Positions 48,601 through 61,533 are shown, numbered from the stretch's first letter. The stretch is 64,000 nt of DNA from Cryptomeria japonica (GCF_030272615.1 NC_081410.1:115045140-115109139), one strand, 5' to 3'. The notes: generated from the letters alone by a model not told the origin. Program-made: numbers and translations.

Positions 48601-51600
48601 ATGGGGAATATATCCAATTCTCTTTACACAGAAGAGACAACTGCACTTATGAGTGAGAGAGAGAGAGAGAGTACAATTACTAGCATTTCAGGTGGTGGTG
48701 GCATTTGAAATTAATAAATGTTGACATCCAATCATAATGAAAAACAAAACTAAAATTCAAGTTTGCATCAGTAAAAAATCCCTTCAATTGGTACTTAATG
48801 GGGTTTATGGCATCATGCAACAATCTATTATAAATTATAATGATTAGCTTTAAAATTTATTTAAAAAAATCATTTCCTTCAAACTTAAGTTAGCATCAAA
48901 TTTCCTATCAAGTCAACGACAATAATCTTAAGTAAATTGCCTTCTAAAGATTTCCATTCCAATCCCTACTTGTGACAGAATTGTAGAGAAAAATATTGGA
49001 ACAAAACATAAAAGTTTAATATGTCAACTGCATTCCTTTGCATTTGAACAGAGAGATCATTGTATCTCCAATAACAAATACAAAATCAATGTCATCTAAT
49101 AAAATTAATTACAGTTTCAATCATTTTATAAGAAATGGGTGCATACTAAAAGAATGAGTGCACTTCCAAAAACATCAAAGCTTGGACGATGTCTATTATA
49201 TCAAACAGAAATTGCTGCATTGATCAAATTCCTAAGTTCATAAACAGATGTCATATTGTATTAAAATAGAATCCTACAAAATCTCATTCAACTTGAGTCT
49301 CTTGGTTTAAACACACATCCAAAAAATGATCCAAAGCTTGATGAGAAATTAAGAAAGGAATTATATCAAAATCCACTGGTTCCAAAACAGGTCAATGGGG
49401 ATTAGAAGTACATTAGGCAAGCAACAATAGGAAATGGAAATAATGATAAAAATGAGTTGAACAGGAAATAATGATCATGTAATACACAATCTGTATAGAT
49501 AATACAGGGCATGAATATAAATCTACAAGTCTCCGCAGGAACTTTTGTCACTTAAATTTAATTCATTGACACTTCATCCATGTCTTTTTCCCATCCATTA
49601 AAATTTTTCGATATACTCTTTCCCTCCTTGTAAATTGTTATTTTTCAAACTTCAGTCACCATTTGAATATCTCAAGCTGTCGGCACTAAAAGCAATAATG
49701 ATATTCAAAAATAACAGAGATATACCAAAGTGCAAAAGATTATGCGACATACCTGCGTTGAAAGATATGTGAATTCACAATCTTCAATAAACTCACAGAG
49801 ATGAGACAGGCCACTTTCTTTTGCTTCTGGAATATCCCTTATAAGAATAAGAATAGAATCTACAATAGCTTTCTTATACTCAAATCCTCCTTCTTCTCGG
49901 AGTATGTTACTCAAAAAGTTCATTCTGAAAAGGGGTAAGAAAAATATTAGCCAAGCATCATAATTAGACTATAATCTTCAAAGAAAAGACAACAAATACA
50001 GCACTTAAAGAGACTAATGCAACAGCTACTATCTACTCACAGAGAAAAGACAACAAATACAACACTTTAAGAAACTAATGCAACAGCTACCATCTACTCA
50101 CAGTGTACGATATTTCTGTGGGAATTTCAAGCACAAAGATCGAATAGCTTCCACAACAACAATCTTGAACTCGTCTGCTATATCTGACATAAAATTTGTA
50201 ATTTGCTTCATCAAACGATCCACACTTGATTCATTTCCTGTTTTTAAAAGTGTAGTGATAGCCAGAGTGGCTATGCTCCGGTTTTGATCTGATATTAGAC
50301 TCTCCATATCAATGTTGCAGTTTGTAACTGCCAATGGATGTGTCATTGCAACCTGTATTTATCAATATTAATTCAGGCACATCTTGAACTTGTACGGTGT
50401 ACAAGAATGCATTTAAAAAATATATACTACGAAATACACATGAGAAAATAAACAACAATAATTTCTAAGAATTAATATTTTGTCGGAGATTCACATATCA
50501 CAAGTTACAAGAATGCATGACCTTTCATCAGGCAAAACAGTGTAATGACAAAACTAAAAAATATATACTACGAAATGCACATGAGAAAATAAACAAAAAT
50601 AATTTCTAAGAATTGATATTTGGTGGGAGATTCACATATCACAAGTTACAAGAATGCATAACCTTTCATCAGGCAAAGCGGTGTAATGACAAAACTAAAG
50701 TTTGATGTTGATTACACTGAATTGTTTGTGTGATGGCACTTTCAATCTAGATTACCATTGTGATGGCACTTTCAGTTCCCAAGAACAGAAATTTAATAAC
50801 TGAAATGAAGGAAATCTTATGTCAGATGTTTCTTTCATCTACCTAAACTCATTTTAGTATTGCCCATTCAAATTACCAAAATTACTGTCTGATCATCCTA
50901 GGCAAATGTAATACTTGAAATGTATGCTAAATACATCCATTTGCAACCAAATATTGCAAATCTCATCTAGTGTAAACCTTTAGATTTCCACTTCTTGATA
51001 AAATATGAGTTGCTGTCACAAGCCGACTGGATACAATAAAGCAAAGTCAGAAGAAATCTCTTGGAATCATGGAAAAACATGTGTTTAATGGTCAGCCCAG
51101 ATTGATAATCATTGATCAATGCAGCATTGTAAATGTTAAGATGATAGTACACATTTAACTAATGATATTTCTTCTCCTGTATGTTGGTAATAATTACAAG
51201 CCAAGGAGACCTACTAAGTGCTGGACAAATGTTGTCATTGATGTCAAGGAATGTTGTCTCTGAGGAAGATTGTTGGACATATGTTATCAGTTGTTTTGTT
51301 GCTAACTTGTATGGCATCCAGAAGGTTGAAGAAAATATATTATGACATGTCATGTCAAAGCATCTTGCGCTGCAGCAATTGCATTGAGATTTTGTAGGAT
51401 TCTTGGGGTAATGCACTATATTCTCAACTAAATTCTGCACAAAATCAACTAGAACATATTGGGGAATGCACTATATTCTCAATAGCTAAATTCTGTACAA
51501 AATCAACTAAAACATAAGACAAAGAAAAAATTAGTAATAAGTTTTGAAATATTTTAGTGAGCAAATGTAAAGTAAGTAAATTTGAAATACAGTTTCAGGG

Positions 51601-54600
51601 TCTTGACTCGCTAGACTCTAGAGAAGCTGCTTATGAAATGAGTCCATACATTCAAAGATATTAGGTGAATTTTCATGTAAAAAAATGAAAAATTGGAGAA
51701 AGAACAAAAGCTCGCCTGATCTCAAACCATAGAAAACAAAAAGCACCATAAAATTCAAAAATAAATAGTTAGGAGATGACATGCCTACCTTGTTTAAAGT
51801 GCGAACAGCTGCAAACCGGAGAACCGGCTTTGATGAGCTTAAAAACAGTTGCAAAACAGTAATAGCTGGAGTCAACTCTCGACTGGTCACCCCATTCAAT
51901 TCTGTTATAGCTCTTGCGGCTTCAAATATGACCATTTCTGCTTTGTGGCGCAAGCATCCTTCCAAATAATCATAGAATGGACGATCGCCTGTTTGTGAAT
52001 TTACATTTGATTCTCGTATAACCTGAAGAACAAGTAGATTACTGTTAGAAAAACTAAACAAGCAATACTTGCAGAAGTACAATTTACTATCCATCAACAA
52101 AAGGAAGTGTATTCCACCTGGCTGGTATAACGGATCAAGAGGCATTGAGCTAAAGGTGATCGAACTGTTCCTCTGGTTAGACTAGTCACAAGCTTGCTTA
52201 CAGCTAAGCGGTCATTTTGTCGAATCTGTCAAAAAGAGTATCAATTATGCAGGTCATCATTAAGATTATAGCTGTGTATAAGAAATTAGAAACAGCATAC
52301 ATGATTTCCTTTTGAAAAATCTATCACCAATTTGCTCTTAGAATCCTCGTTTTGAAAGAAATTTCAAAATCCCTAGAACCTAACATCTTGCAACTGCATT
52401 ATATCCAAACTTTACCATTTCAACCAACTGTTGATTGTAACTAGGCTTATTGATTGTAACTAGGCTTATAGGGGTTCGGATTGCCTTAAGGCAACATCCG
52501 AACCCCCCCTTTAGGACCAGGTCCTATCCTAGGGTAACGTGACCCTTTCACATTGCCACGCTATGCCAAAATACATGCCATTTAATTATTGGCGCCAAAA
52601 CCAAGGAGGCTGACTTGGTTTTGAAAGTGCAAAAGATGCATATAAATAAATAACAATTTGTAAGTCAATAAACAATCATTAAGTTCACATACAAAGGCGA
52701 TTTAGCTCTGCTGTGCGAATTCAAGGAAGAGTGCGAACTATTTCAGATTGGTGCAAAATTGTATTTCAGATTGGTGCGAAATTGTCCAAGAGGACATAGT
52801 GGTTTTATGCAAGGCTTTGAAGCATTCAAGGGACAGATCTGATATGTGAAGATCAGATTCAAGCTAAGTATTGTACTTATATTTAGAGGAGAATATATAA
52901 TCTGACCTGTGGGTCTTTCATGCTGGGTTTTTCCTCCTTGGAGGTTTTCCCAGGGTATGCTTGTTTGTCTACTGTTTTAGTTCTGATTTATGTTGGCTTA
53001 TTAAATACTGCAAATCTGATTACACTCTAGGGCATAATTAATCTAAGTTGATTTAATAAAATACTGCAAATCTGATTACAACCTAGGGCACAATCAATTA
53101 TATAAATCTGATTAATATACCTAGGGTTTAAAATTACACCAACAACTCAATTTGCCATGGGCAAACCCTGCCTAATCATCCTGACCTATGTAAAAGTTAT
53201 GTAAAGAAGATAGAGCACAAATAAAACATGAAATAAGTAATTCAAAAGTAAATATGCATGATTAAAGCAAATACTCGTGCATTAGTTCAACACACTTCCC
53301 CACAGTAAACCATCATGAAAACACTGAAGTTATCACTGTTTATATACATACAAGGAGCTCTAGCCTGCCACTCTTACATTAAGTTTCTTTCTGATTATGG
53401 ATCAGGGGATGTGATTTGAAACATTATCTAAAAACTATTGCAAGTTTGCAACGTTAAACAGAAAGAAACTCGTGTAAGAATAGCATACTAGAGCTCCTTG
53501 AATATCATGTTATATAATTAATGCAGAAATTATACTGATTAAATGACCTGTGGAAGCAGTTTACAAATGTAAGACTACAGCAATCAAAGCTCAAAGGCCT
53601 AAATGATCAATAAGTTCAACCACGTAAAGCATAAGCAGCACAAGACTAAGGACGTTTGTTGTATTCAGTTTCTCAAAATGTTTCAGGAAATTCAGACTAC
53701 TCATCTCTTCAAAATTTTATTTAATGTATCCTTCAACCTTCCTTCAACTTCATAATACTTTTATTGCATTTCTTGGTTCTATTTACAAGAAATAAGAAGA
53801 AGAAAATACAGCCTCAGTTGAAGCAGCCAATCAGCAACACGTGCATTTTGGTTAAAATTAGAAATATGTTGTGGAGTCCAATCAGATGCACAGGCATAGA
53901 AAATGCATAATCATATGTACAGGCATAGAAAATTAGAATATTTTATGGAGTCCAATCAGAGGTTGAATTTGACTAGAAAAATCTCCAAAGAAGGATAATT
54001 CTGAATGAGGAAATGAAAAATCTCCAAATGTGGATTCAAAAAGAAACCAAATGCATACCAGCCATTATGATTGACAAAGTTATCATTTCAAACAAATACA
54101 CCCAAGTAATCTGCATTGACCTTCAATCACTAAAAAACACAGTTATAACCAAATAATTCTGAAACACACAAAAAGCTTTGTCAATTTCCAAGACCATGAC
54201 AGGCTTCCGTAGCTTTGAGCATCAATAACAAAGCCAAATGAACATAAACAACCAATGAGCAAGTGGGCAAAATACCAAAAAAATGGGATTACGGACGAGT
54301 AAATACTAAATAAAATCAGTCTTAGATTTCTTGAGAAGGGCAATATAATAAATAAGGACAAAGGAAGAACTGAGGCATGCAAGAAAGGAAATCGACCAAA
54401 TCACTAAGTCACATTTGAATCTTGTGCTTAATTGTCATAATTCTCTAAGAACTCCCAAAACAATCAAGACAACTAAATGTTTTGACCCATCAAGCCCCAT
54501 TTGAAATATACCAAGAAAATTTTGAATAGAATTGTTAATTCTTCCCACAGCTAAAGAAAACAAAATAAAATGTAATGCAAGGAAACTTTAGTTACAAATT

Positions 54601-57600
54601 AGCAAGCAAGAATTCAACAAATTGTTTTTCTCAAAAAACATCAATACTCATAATAAATACAACTCCATACATGCTTTAAGAGGCCAGCATGGATTAATAA
54701 ACACATCAACTCAACAGACTTAATGAAACATTACTTATATGCACTAGGCCTCGACTTGATTACTCTAGGTCATATCATAGTTTGTATTTCAAAAATAAAA
54801 TTAAATGTCATTTATAAACGTCAAGAATACATTAATTTAATCAATTGCAAAATGGTCATCATTTATAAGGCATGTACATGCATAACATAAACAAAAAATA
54901 TATTAGCCATGGATTACAATTGTCATTGTACCAGCACATTAGCACTATTAATTATAATAATCCATATTCATCAAAATCAACAATTGTTGCTGTCACCACA
55001 CATTCACCAACACTTGGCAGTCAAAAGAACAAACTCAAACAAGAGTCAACCAAATCTGATAAAGCAATGTTAATCCAAGTAATAGGTATTATAGGAATAA
55101 TCAAGCTTCAAACAAACGTTCAACTGATAGCATCTAAAACAAAAATCAAAAAAAGCTTTATCTTTTACCAAGCACAAATCATTTTGCTGGAAGGTGGATA
55201 GTACAAAAACAAAACTGTTCTTTAAGATTTCATGAAGAAGTTGATGTACAAGTGAATGACAATGCTCAGATCAGCATGTTACTATTGTATTTAGAATCAC
55301 CCATAGGGCTATGCTTTTTAAAAAGCTTTTCAGTTGACAGGCACCTTGGGGTAGCAAAGCAGTTATTCAAAAACTTGCCTACATAGTTTTAAGAGAGGTT
55401 AGGGATAATTTGCATTTTAGAAAGAGAGGAACTTCAGCTGCTTTATCCTCTCAAACAGCCAATAACCCAAAACTGAGAAATGAGTGGCAGGATAGAGGTG
55501 GAACAAAATGGGCCATTCCCTTGCAAGAGAGTCCAGCTATGCTGTAACTCCATGCCAAATGGTACCTATTGATTAACCCATCAAGTGGATAGCAGTTTAG
55601 GTATCATGATTGTCAGTGAATCAAAAGAGAGAAAATTTCAGGGTTGATACATGGCAATGCTTTCCTTAGTGCACATGGTACATCTGCTACAACTACTCGC
55701 AATGGCTCTCCACCAACAAGCCCCTTCTAATCCAAAATTATTTCCAACTACAATCCCTAGTTTCTTAATCTAATGAACCTCTCTTTCATACTCATACTAG
55801 TGCCAACAATTTTTCCTTAAACTACTCATAGATCTCAACCTCAAATAAGAAGCACTAAAATGTTTGGTTTTGTTTAGCTTTCTTTTCAGTGTTATCGGAT
55901 TTGCATATTTGTCAATTATGATAAATACAGTTGCCATTTCTCGTATAGATGCAAAACCCCTACTTATAACACTCAGTAGGATTTTCTTTTAGGCTATAAA
56001 ACTTGCTCAAAGTGCTTGTTGAGCTTTGAGAGTCTTAGACAAAGACAAGAAGCACTGTAATATCTGACGGATGGAACGATGGTAAAACTAAAAAGATACC
56101 ATATTTCCAGATATATAAATAGTAAATACATCTAACATGATCAAAAAATTGATAAAATGGTTCATGGACTGTTATGGTGGGATAACATAGAAAAACTCTG
56201 TAGGCAACAATGAACCACAGGGATGCGTCCCCCCCCCAAAATCCCTGCTTTTTCAGGACACATGAGTTTGAGGGAAATGTCCCCCTCCACACTGTCACCT
56301 CTATCGAGACACTGCAAGATGTCAGGACTTCCGGGGACTCCTCTAACTGTCCCAAGGATGCCCGGGCATCTCCCATGGCCCCTAGGCAGAAACTCAAAGT
56401 GAAAACAAAAAAAATGATAAAATTGTGAAATTGAAATTCGTAATGAAGGTTTGTGAGATTTTGGAGGCCTTATTTGTGCTTGCTAGAGGGCGATCTGCCC
56501 CTCAACCCCGCCCTGTTGAACAATTATTGTCAAACACTTCAGTTGTTTTGTATATTTTCTTTCTATTCTTTTATAAATTCAATCTGCTTTCCAAAGAAAA
56601 ATAAAACTCCCTAAATGCACAAGTATATAGATTTCATAAGCAAAAGTCAAGCATCACAAGAAATACCAAGCATGGAACTGCATTCAAGAAATTAAAAAGG
56701 TTATACATGATATTAAAAATGGTTTCCAGACATGTGATATTAAAATTACTAAAAGTTCAAATTCTTTATATAAGCAGCTAGGCTAGTAGAATATGGTCAT
56801 CTTCAAAAGGGGCAACACTCAGAGGACAAAAATGAATTGTGTCTGCAAGCATTTGTTGTGTTCACAGTGCTCCATGAATTCCAAAGTCTAAGAAACCAGT
56901 ATCAGATATCTAACTGCTGGACATTACTTTGTGTTTTAGTAACATCTTTAACCCCACCATTTAAGAAAATAAACAGAATAATGATAATACCATAATGGCA
57001 AAAACCATAGTAGCATTCCATTACATGAGATTGGCATGGCAAACCGAAAGTGTAAGTGGAACAAAATTACTTGGTTTAAAGTGTGAAAAAAAAAAATCAG
57101 TTACTAAAAAAAGACAACACATCTGTAAAAATGGAGAAAAAAAAAATCTTGTTATTTCATGTCAATTATAGTGCTTATAAATACAAAGAAAAATAAAAAA
57201 TAGAATTTGTATAATGTTGCCAATTACAAATAGTAAACTCTGTCTAGAACGTAAACTCAAATTATAAACGAGTGCCAAATAATCAATCAAGTACAATTTA
57301 CAATTAAGAGTACAAAACAACATCAAAAACACAATTCTGAGTCTAGCATGTAAAGGGTAAAAATAAAGCGAAAATGAAGGCATTTTAAAAATAAAAAAAA
57401 TCACAATTCTGAGTCTCGAGTGTAAAGGGTAAAAATAAAGCAAAAAAGGAGGCATTTTTTTTAAAACCCCACCAAGAACTGCAGTTTATTTAATAACTCA
57501 TGATTTATTTAATAAACTGTGGGTTTTTGGTAGATTTTTCAATAAATCAAAGTTTTTTCAGTCAAAACTCCAGTTTGATCAAAAAACTAGCTCAGCGGTC

Positions 57601-60600
57601 CTACCAAGCACAATTCCAATGCTGGGCAGCAATGAACTGCAAGTTCATACCAGTTTTGCTTCTATTCGATAAACTAATAGTTTTGATGGCCAGTAAGTTC
57701 TTAAAGCAACCAACAGTTACTTCAAAAAGAAAAGAAATCTGAAAGACTGCAAAACAATCATGAAATTTTCAAAGATGAACCTTAAAAGAACATGAATGAA
57801 GGTAAATTATCCAATTTTATATGCATGCTAAGTTGTTTACAGACATGTCAAAAACAAATAAAATCACACTGACCAGCTATTGGAGGAAAGGGTAGGAAAA
57901 CACCAAAGAAAAGATGCAATTTAAAACCACATTAAATAAAAGAAAAGCAACTCAACTGGCTTCATGACTACTGCAGAAAGTCAACATATATACAAGTAAC
58001 TGTGTGATATTAAATATAAACTAGATTTAATTATGTAAGAATTAGGAAGCATAATCAAACCTGATGAAGCAAGGCTAGTGCATGAAATTGTACAAGAGCA
58101 GCGCGGGACTGAATTGCTTCTTGTACCTCATTACTCCAACGCTTGACAATATCTGGAGTGGTCTACAAATGCATTGACAGCATATTAAGGAGAAAAGTAA
58201 CTAACATATGAATTAATCAAATCTGTTGCTGGTGGTGAAGGACTGTAACTATACCTGAAGCAAATGAATTCCACTAACAAGAGCAGCACTGGCTACAACA
58301 GGATTTTTATCAACAATGGCTTGTTTTAGATATCTCTCAATTTGACCCAACAAAGTACCATCTGTGATTCTGCATAAAACCCGTATTGCGTTGGCCCTGT
58401 ACATATCTGTCTTGCTATTCATGTCTTTCATTAATGAACTTGTAACAATAATAACCTGTGAAGGATGTCATGAATTGTAAGAAATTAATACTGTTAGATA
58501 AACAGTGGATCCAAAGATGTAAAAGACAATTATTAACAACCTATCACCTCATCAGCAGAAGGAGAAAGCTCCTTGATGATCAAATAAACCATCCTTCTCA
58601 AACCAGTATCCTTAGACTGGAAAAGCTTGGTGACAGCAAAGAAAACTTCTGTAGCTTCAACCTGATGAAAACAAGAAACAAACTTTCAGTCTCAAGAAAT
58701 ATCTAGAAAGTTTCAAAATCAACAAAATGCAGACCATGTAGATGCAAACAAATAGTCGAATAATGATAAATATAGCAACCTTTGTAAAGGTCTCTCCTTG
58801 GTTGATCAAATACAAAAGCTTGGTGATGACCTGATTAACATTCCAACAAAAAAATTGGAAACCCAATGTAAAATTCAGTACTTCCATTCGGCAGAATGAA
58901 TTTAGAAGATGTCACATTATATTTTTATTATCTAGGAAATGTTCCAGGTGCAAACCTGTGCACAGCGTCTAGCATCCAGTTGAGGATCATTGAACACGCG
59001 AGCTTCCTGTAGGACTGCTCCCTTTTCAATGCCAAGAAAGGGAGAGTAATCAGCTGCAAAATGGAAAGAAAATCCCATTAAAAATTGTACAGAAGATCTC
59101 TTGTTGCCAACGTAAAATAAGTTTTGACTCTTATGTTTTCTTCATATTTGGTCAGTCTTTGTGTCCATGCTTTTGTCAATAATTATGTTTTGAATCTGCT
59201 CAACCAACCTGATGTGGCAGTTTTGGGAATTCAATAATATATGAAATATAGGGGAGAGGAGCCAGAACGTGTACACCCTAACTTCACGCTTCTCAAAATC
59301 ATGTGGACATTTCAAAAAAATTTGAATTTTATACAGCAGCTTGCTTGTCAAGTTCCCTACTCAAAAACAAAATTTCAAGACATCAGCATGCATTTTTGTT
59401 AAGGTGTCCAAAATGGTCCCAAATTGTCATAAGATCCACAGGTGTGCACTAAGTCATGTTTACTTGTGCGCAGGTGTGGCATCACATCATTGGTTATTTT
59501 TTGAATTTTAGAGGTACTTTTTGGGGGAAAAGCATTGACATGACACTTTTAGAGCACCACTATTGATCTCATTTTGTCTATGTACTATAACATGTATTGG
59601 TACCCCTGCACGCGTATTGGCTCCTCTCCCCTAGTCCTTTTATAATAATCTTTAAAAATATGAATCGGTAGGGTAATAGATAATATTTGAAGCTGACAGA
59701 CTTGTGTAGCCTGTTGAAAACTTCCTTTGTCTACACTGAGACAGCTGTGATTTGCAGTCCCATCAACCCTACTTTCTATATTTATTTCTTTCTGGTCTAC
59801 AGATGATATAATATATTCAAAGCTAACTGATAATACGCGTGTAGAACCCCTGTTAAACGCTCCCTTTGTATACTCTACTGTAGCTGTAATTTACAGTCCC
59901 ATTGACCTATTCCATCATCTGTGGACATCAGTATACTTTCTTTCTTTCTTTCTTAATGGAATGTTGATCTACATTCAAATTTAAGATCTGCAGATTACCA
60001 CAAGCTGTGCGGCACCTCATAAGATGATCATAGGCACATTCCATTGGACTGGACTAAAGTACTTGTGCAATAGCTCCTGATTTAAATATAATAGTGCGCA
60101 GTCCCTAAGGGTGAATGTCGCGAAATGTGTTGAAAGCTCAAAAGGCATTACCCTAGATTGATTTGCTGGGGCAACCAGTTTTGGTTTAGCAGCCAATGCC
60201 AACTTCCGTGGCTTCCGACATGCCATATGGTGAAAATTACTATGTTACTTTTTGTCTTACAGTAAAAGGAGGTGTCATCCGATCAGAGAAATATGTCCGG
60301 CTGTACATCAGCCTCTGTGAATATGAAAAATCCCTGAAATTATACAACATGAGATAAAAACGTTAAGACATTTACTACGCGGCTTTTCTGAGTTGTGAGC
60401 CTCACACTTTTGATCGAGGATTACTTTGTCAAAATCAAAAGGCAAAGCTCTCAATAGGAATCAAATAAAATGTGTCAAAAACTGAGGCAAATTTCTCTCA
60501 ATAGAATCCAAATCTTCTGATGTACAATTCAGAGTAATCGTATGCAATATTACCACCAACAAAAAATAAAAAATAAACTAAGATCTCGAGCCTCTGAATC

Positions 60601-61016
60601 CAGTGTCCGCAGCCCAACATGTACCGATCAAAATGTTTATACAGATCTGAGACTCAAAGATGCAAAATACACCAATTTCAAGGAAGCAATTGCGGTTATG
60701 CTGAACATGGCATTGGATCTGTGCATCAGGGTGCTGACCCATGCCATAAATTGATGCCCTAATAAATGGTTTCTGGGGTTTTCAAGTATTTTGACATAGT
60801 AAACTAAATTAGCTTACTAGGGCGTCGGATCGAGTCTCAGGCACAATGACACAAGATTTTCAATTATTTGCATGAATTTGCACTAATATTGAAATGACGT
60901 GTAGATCTTTTGAAAGAAAGCGGAGATTCTGTGTAAATTGATAATGGAAAACTTTGATAAATACCTTCCTCATCTCTATCGTCGTCTTTCTTAACAAGGG
61001 GCTGAGCAAGCGCCAT
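42668..61016 (-). CDS. COPG: Coatomer subunit gamma (COPI coat), 19 exons, intact
   Basis: Joined exons give 889 codons plus stop, matching the usual plant length (about 886). Gamma-COP is part of the COPI coat that forms Golgi-to-ER and intra-Golgi vesicles. With beta-, delta- and zeta-COP it makes the adaptor-like F-subcomplex recruited by ARF GTPase. The start [17 protein letters not shown] is followed by [20 protein letters not shown]. An adaptin-type HEAT-repeat trunk covers residues about 20-550 (e.g. [36 protein letters not shown]). A Lys/Ala-rich linker follows (about 590-620, [16 protein letters not shown]), then the appendage (about 625-889) with its sandwich and C-terminal platform ([39 protein letters not shown]). 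All introns are GT-AG. No stop, frameshift or missing exon was seen. It is a housekeeping gene; the nearest upstream ATG in good context is 61016. Confidence 0.97.
46375..49752 (-). other. Intron 10 of the coatomer gene
   Basis: 3.4 kb, AT-rich. A short (GA)n run lies at about 48653-48670. No coding sequence or clear transposon end was recognised. Confidence 0.7.
49981..50103 (-). repeat. 61-bp tandem duplication carrying the exon 9 donor
   Basis: In intron 9, two copies of a 61-bp unit (for example GACAACAAATACA, CTAATGCAACAGCTAC, ATCTACTCACAG) lie head to tail. On minus each starts with CTGTGAGTAGAT, so the intron 9 donor is duplicated: the used site at 50100-50101 and a copy 61 nt downstream. 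Confidence 0.85.
50421..50702. repeat. 141-bp tandem duplication in intron 8
   Basis: Two copies starting TATATACTACGAAAT, about 95% alike, lie at 50421-50561 and 50562-50702. Confidence 0.85.
51403..51516. repeat. About 56-bp tandem duplication in intron 8
   Basis: TTGGGG followed by AATGCACTATATTCTCAA and ACAAAATCAACTA occurs twice in tandem. Confidence 0.8.
52429..53144 (+). mobile_element. Probable solo LTR (copia-like) in intron 6
   Basis: About 716 bp running from TGTTGATTGTAAC to ACACCAACA, with 5-bp inverted ends TGTTG/CAACA. It includes a TATA-like CATATAAATAAATA (52638) and the box GGGTTTTTCCTCCTTGGAGG near 52925 that is common in copia LTRs. A 19-bp tandem duplication (TGATTGTAACTAGGCTTAT) lies near the left end. 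No clean 5-bp target duplication was found at these limits, although CAACT occurs at both edges. No internal retroelement sequence flanks it. Confidence 0.6.
52471..52506. repeat. 36-bp near-perfect hairpin in the solo LTR
   Basis: GGGGTTCGGATTGCCTTAA pairs with the following TTAAGGCAACATCCGAACCC, with a two-base bulge. Confidence 0.85.
59251..59631. mobile_element. MITE with TA target duplication in intron 1
   Basis: A 381-bp element with terminal inverted repeats GGGGAGAGGAGCCA / TGGCTCCTCTCCCC. The similarity extends about 10 bp further in (ACGTGT / ACGCGT). It is flanked by TA on both sides (59249-59250, 59632-59633). No coding sequence. TA duplication and size fit a Tc1/mariner (Stowaway-like) non-autonomous element, though the terminal sequence is not the classic Stowaway one. 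Confidence 0.8.
59690..59920. repeat. Diverged tandem duplication of about 127 bp in intron 1
   Basis: Two related blocks share GAAGCT-type starts, CCTTTGTCTAC / CCTTTGTATAC, CAGTCCCATCAACC / CAGTCCCATTGACC and similar order. Confidence 0.6.
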
Positions 61017-61220
61017 GCTTTTTTCCACCTGTTAATAACAGATCGAATCGAATGCTTGCTTCGCTCTGCTATTCTTCCCTCAAAATTATAGTCTAGTTTG
61101 CCTCTGCTAGACTGTGAGATGGCTCACTAGACTCCAATACGAAGGCATTCCTTAGACTCTTTTTATTTCTGAGTTTTCCTCCCTCTTTTTTCTCCTCGAC
61201 GCCTTAAATATGATCATTTC
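61017..61220 (-). promoter_or_regulatory. Probable 5' UTR and core promoter of the coatomer gamma gene
   Basis: Upstream of the ATG on minus, a TATA-like CATATTTAAGGCG (about 61202-61214) precedes a purine-rich stretch (GGAGAAAAAAGAGGGAGGAA, about 61172-61191) and about 140 bp to the start codon. No transcript data; placement is inferred. Confidence 0.4.
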
Positions 61221-61403
61221 CTGTTTACCTTACAATTATATGTGTATTTTATGGATTTATAAATATGTTTATACATGTATAGATATATTTATGTGTATTA
61301 ATGTATACTTTTGCTATAGACATACTCAAATTTAGTCATATATTTTATTCATTGGTTATATATCAGTTTAATATTTAATTTTATTTTGCTTGATTTTTCA
61401 TTT

Positions 61404-61533
61404 CTTAATTTATTTATTTTTCATTTGCTTTTTGTTCGAATTCAATTATTCGTGTTCTTTTTCCTTTACTTAATTTATTTATTTTTCATTTGCTCTTTGT
61501 TCTAATTCAATTATTCGTGTTCTTTTTCCTTTA
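61404..61533. repeat. 65-bp tandem duplication upstream of the coatomer gene
   Basis: Two copies of CTTAATTTATTTATTTTTCA continuing to TTCGTGTTCTTTTTCCTTTA, at 61404-61468 and 61469-61533, differ at two positions. Confidence 0.9.

Larger units (their letters stand above)
52226..58060 (-). other. Intron 6 of the coatomer gene (5.8 kb)
   Basis: The largest intron. It contains a probable solo LTR (52429-53144) and a GC-rich stretch at 56215-56390 with GGGGACTCC and GCCCGGGCATC phrases that looks like another LTR scrap. The rest is AT-rich with no coding sequence. Confidence 0.75.
42668..61016 (-). other. COPG: Exon map of the coatomer gamma gene
   Basis: Coding exons 5' to 3' on minus: 60965-61016, 58956-59053, 58780-58830, 58548-58661, 58255-58455, 58061-58162, 52118-52225, 51789-52022, 50102-50352, 49753-49924, 46219-46374, 46047-46097, 45527-45667, 45239-45436, 44964-45095, 44576-44749, 43286-43354, 43030-43200, 42668-42862. 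Lengths sum to 2,670 nt. Only introns 1 (phase 1) and 9 (phase 2) interrupt codons; all others fall between codons. The largest introns are 6 (5,835 bp), 10 (3,378 bp), 1 (1,911 bp), 8 (1,436 bp) and 16 (1,221 bp). Junctions were placed by reading-frame continuity, GT-AG ends and agreement with the known plant protein. Confidence 0.93.

Noticed and set aside
56215-56390. GC-rich island in intron 6 as an internal promoter or exon.
   Set aside because: No splice-compatible coding sequence. Phrases look like an LTR scrap, and there is no second evidence.
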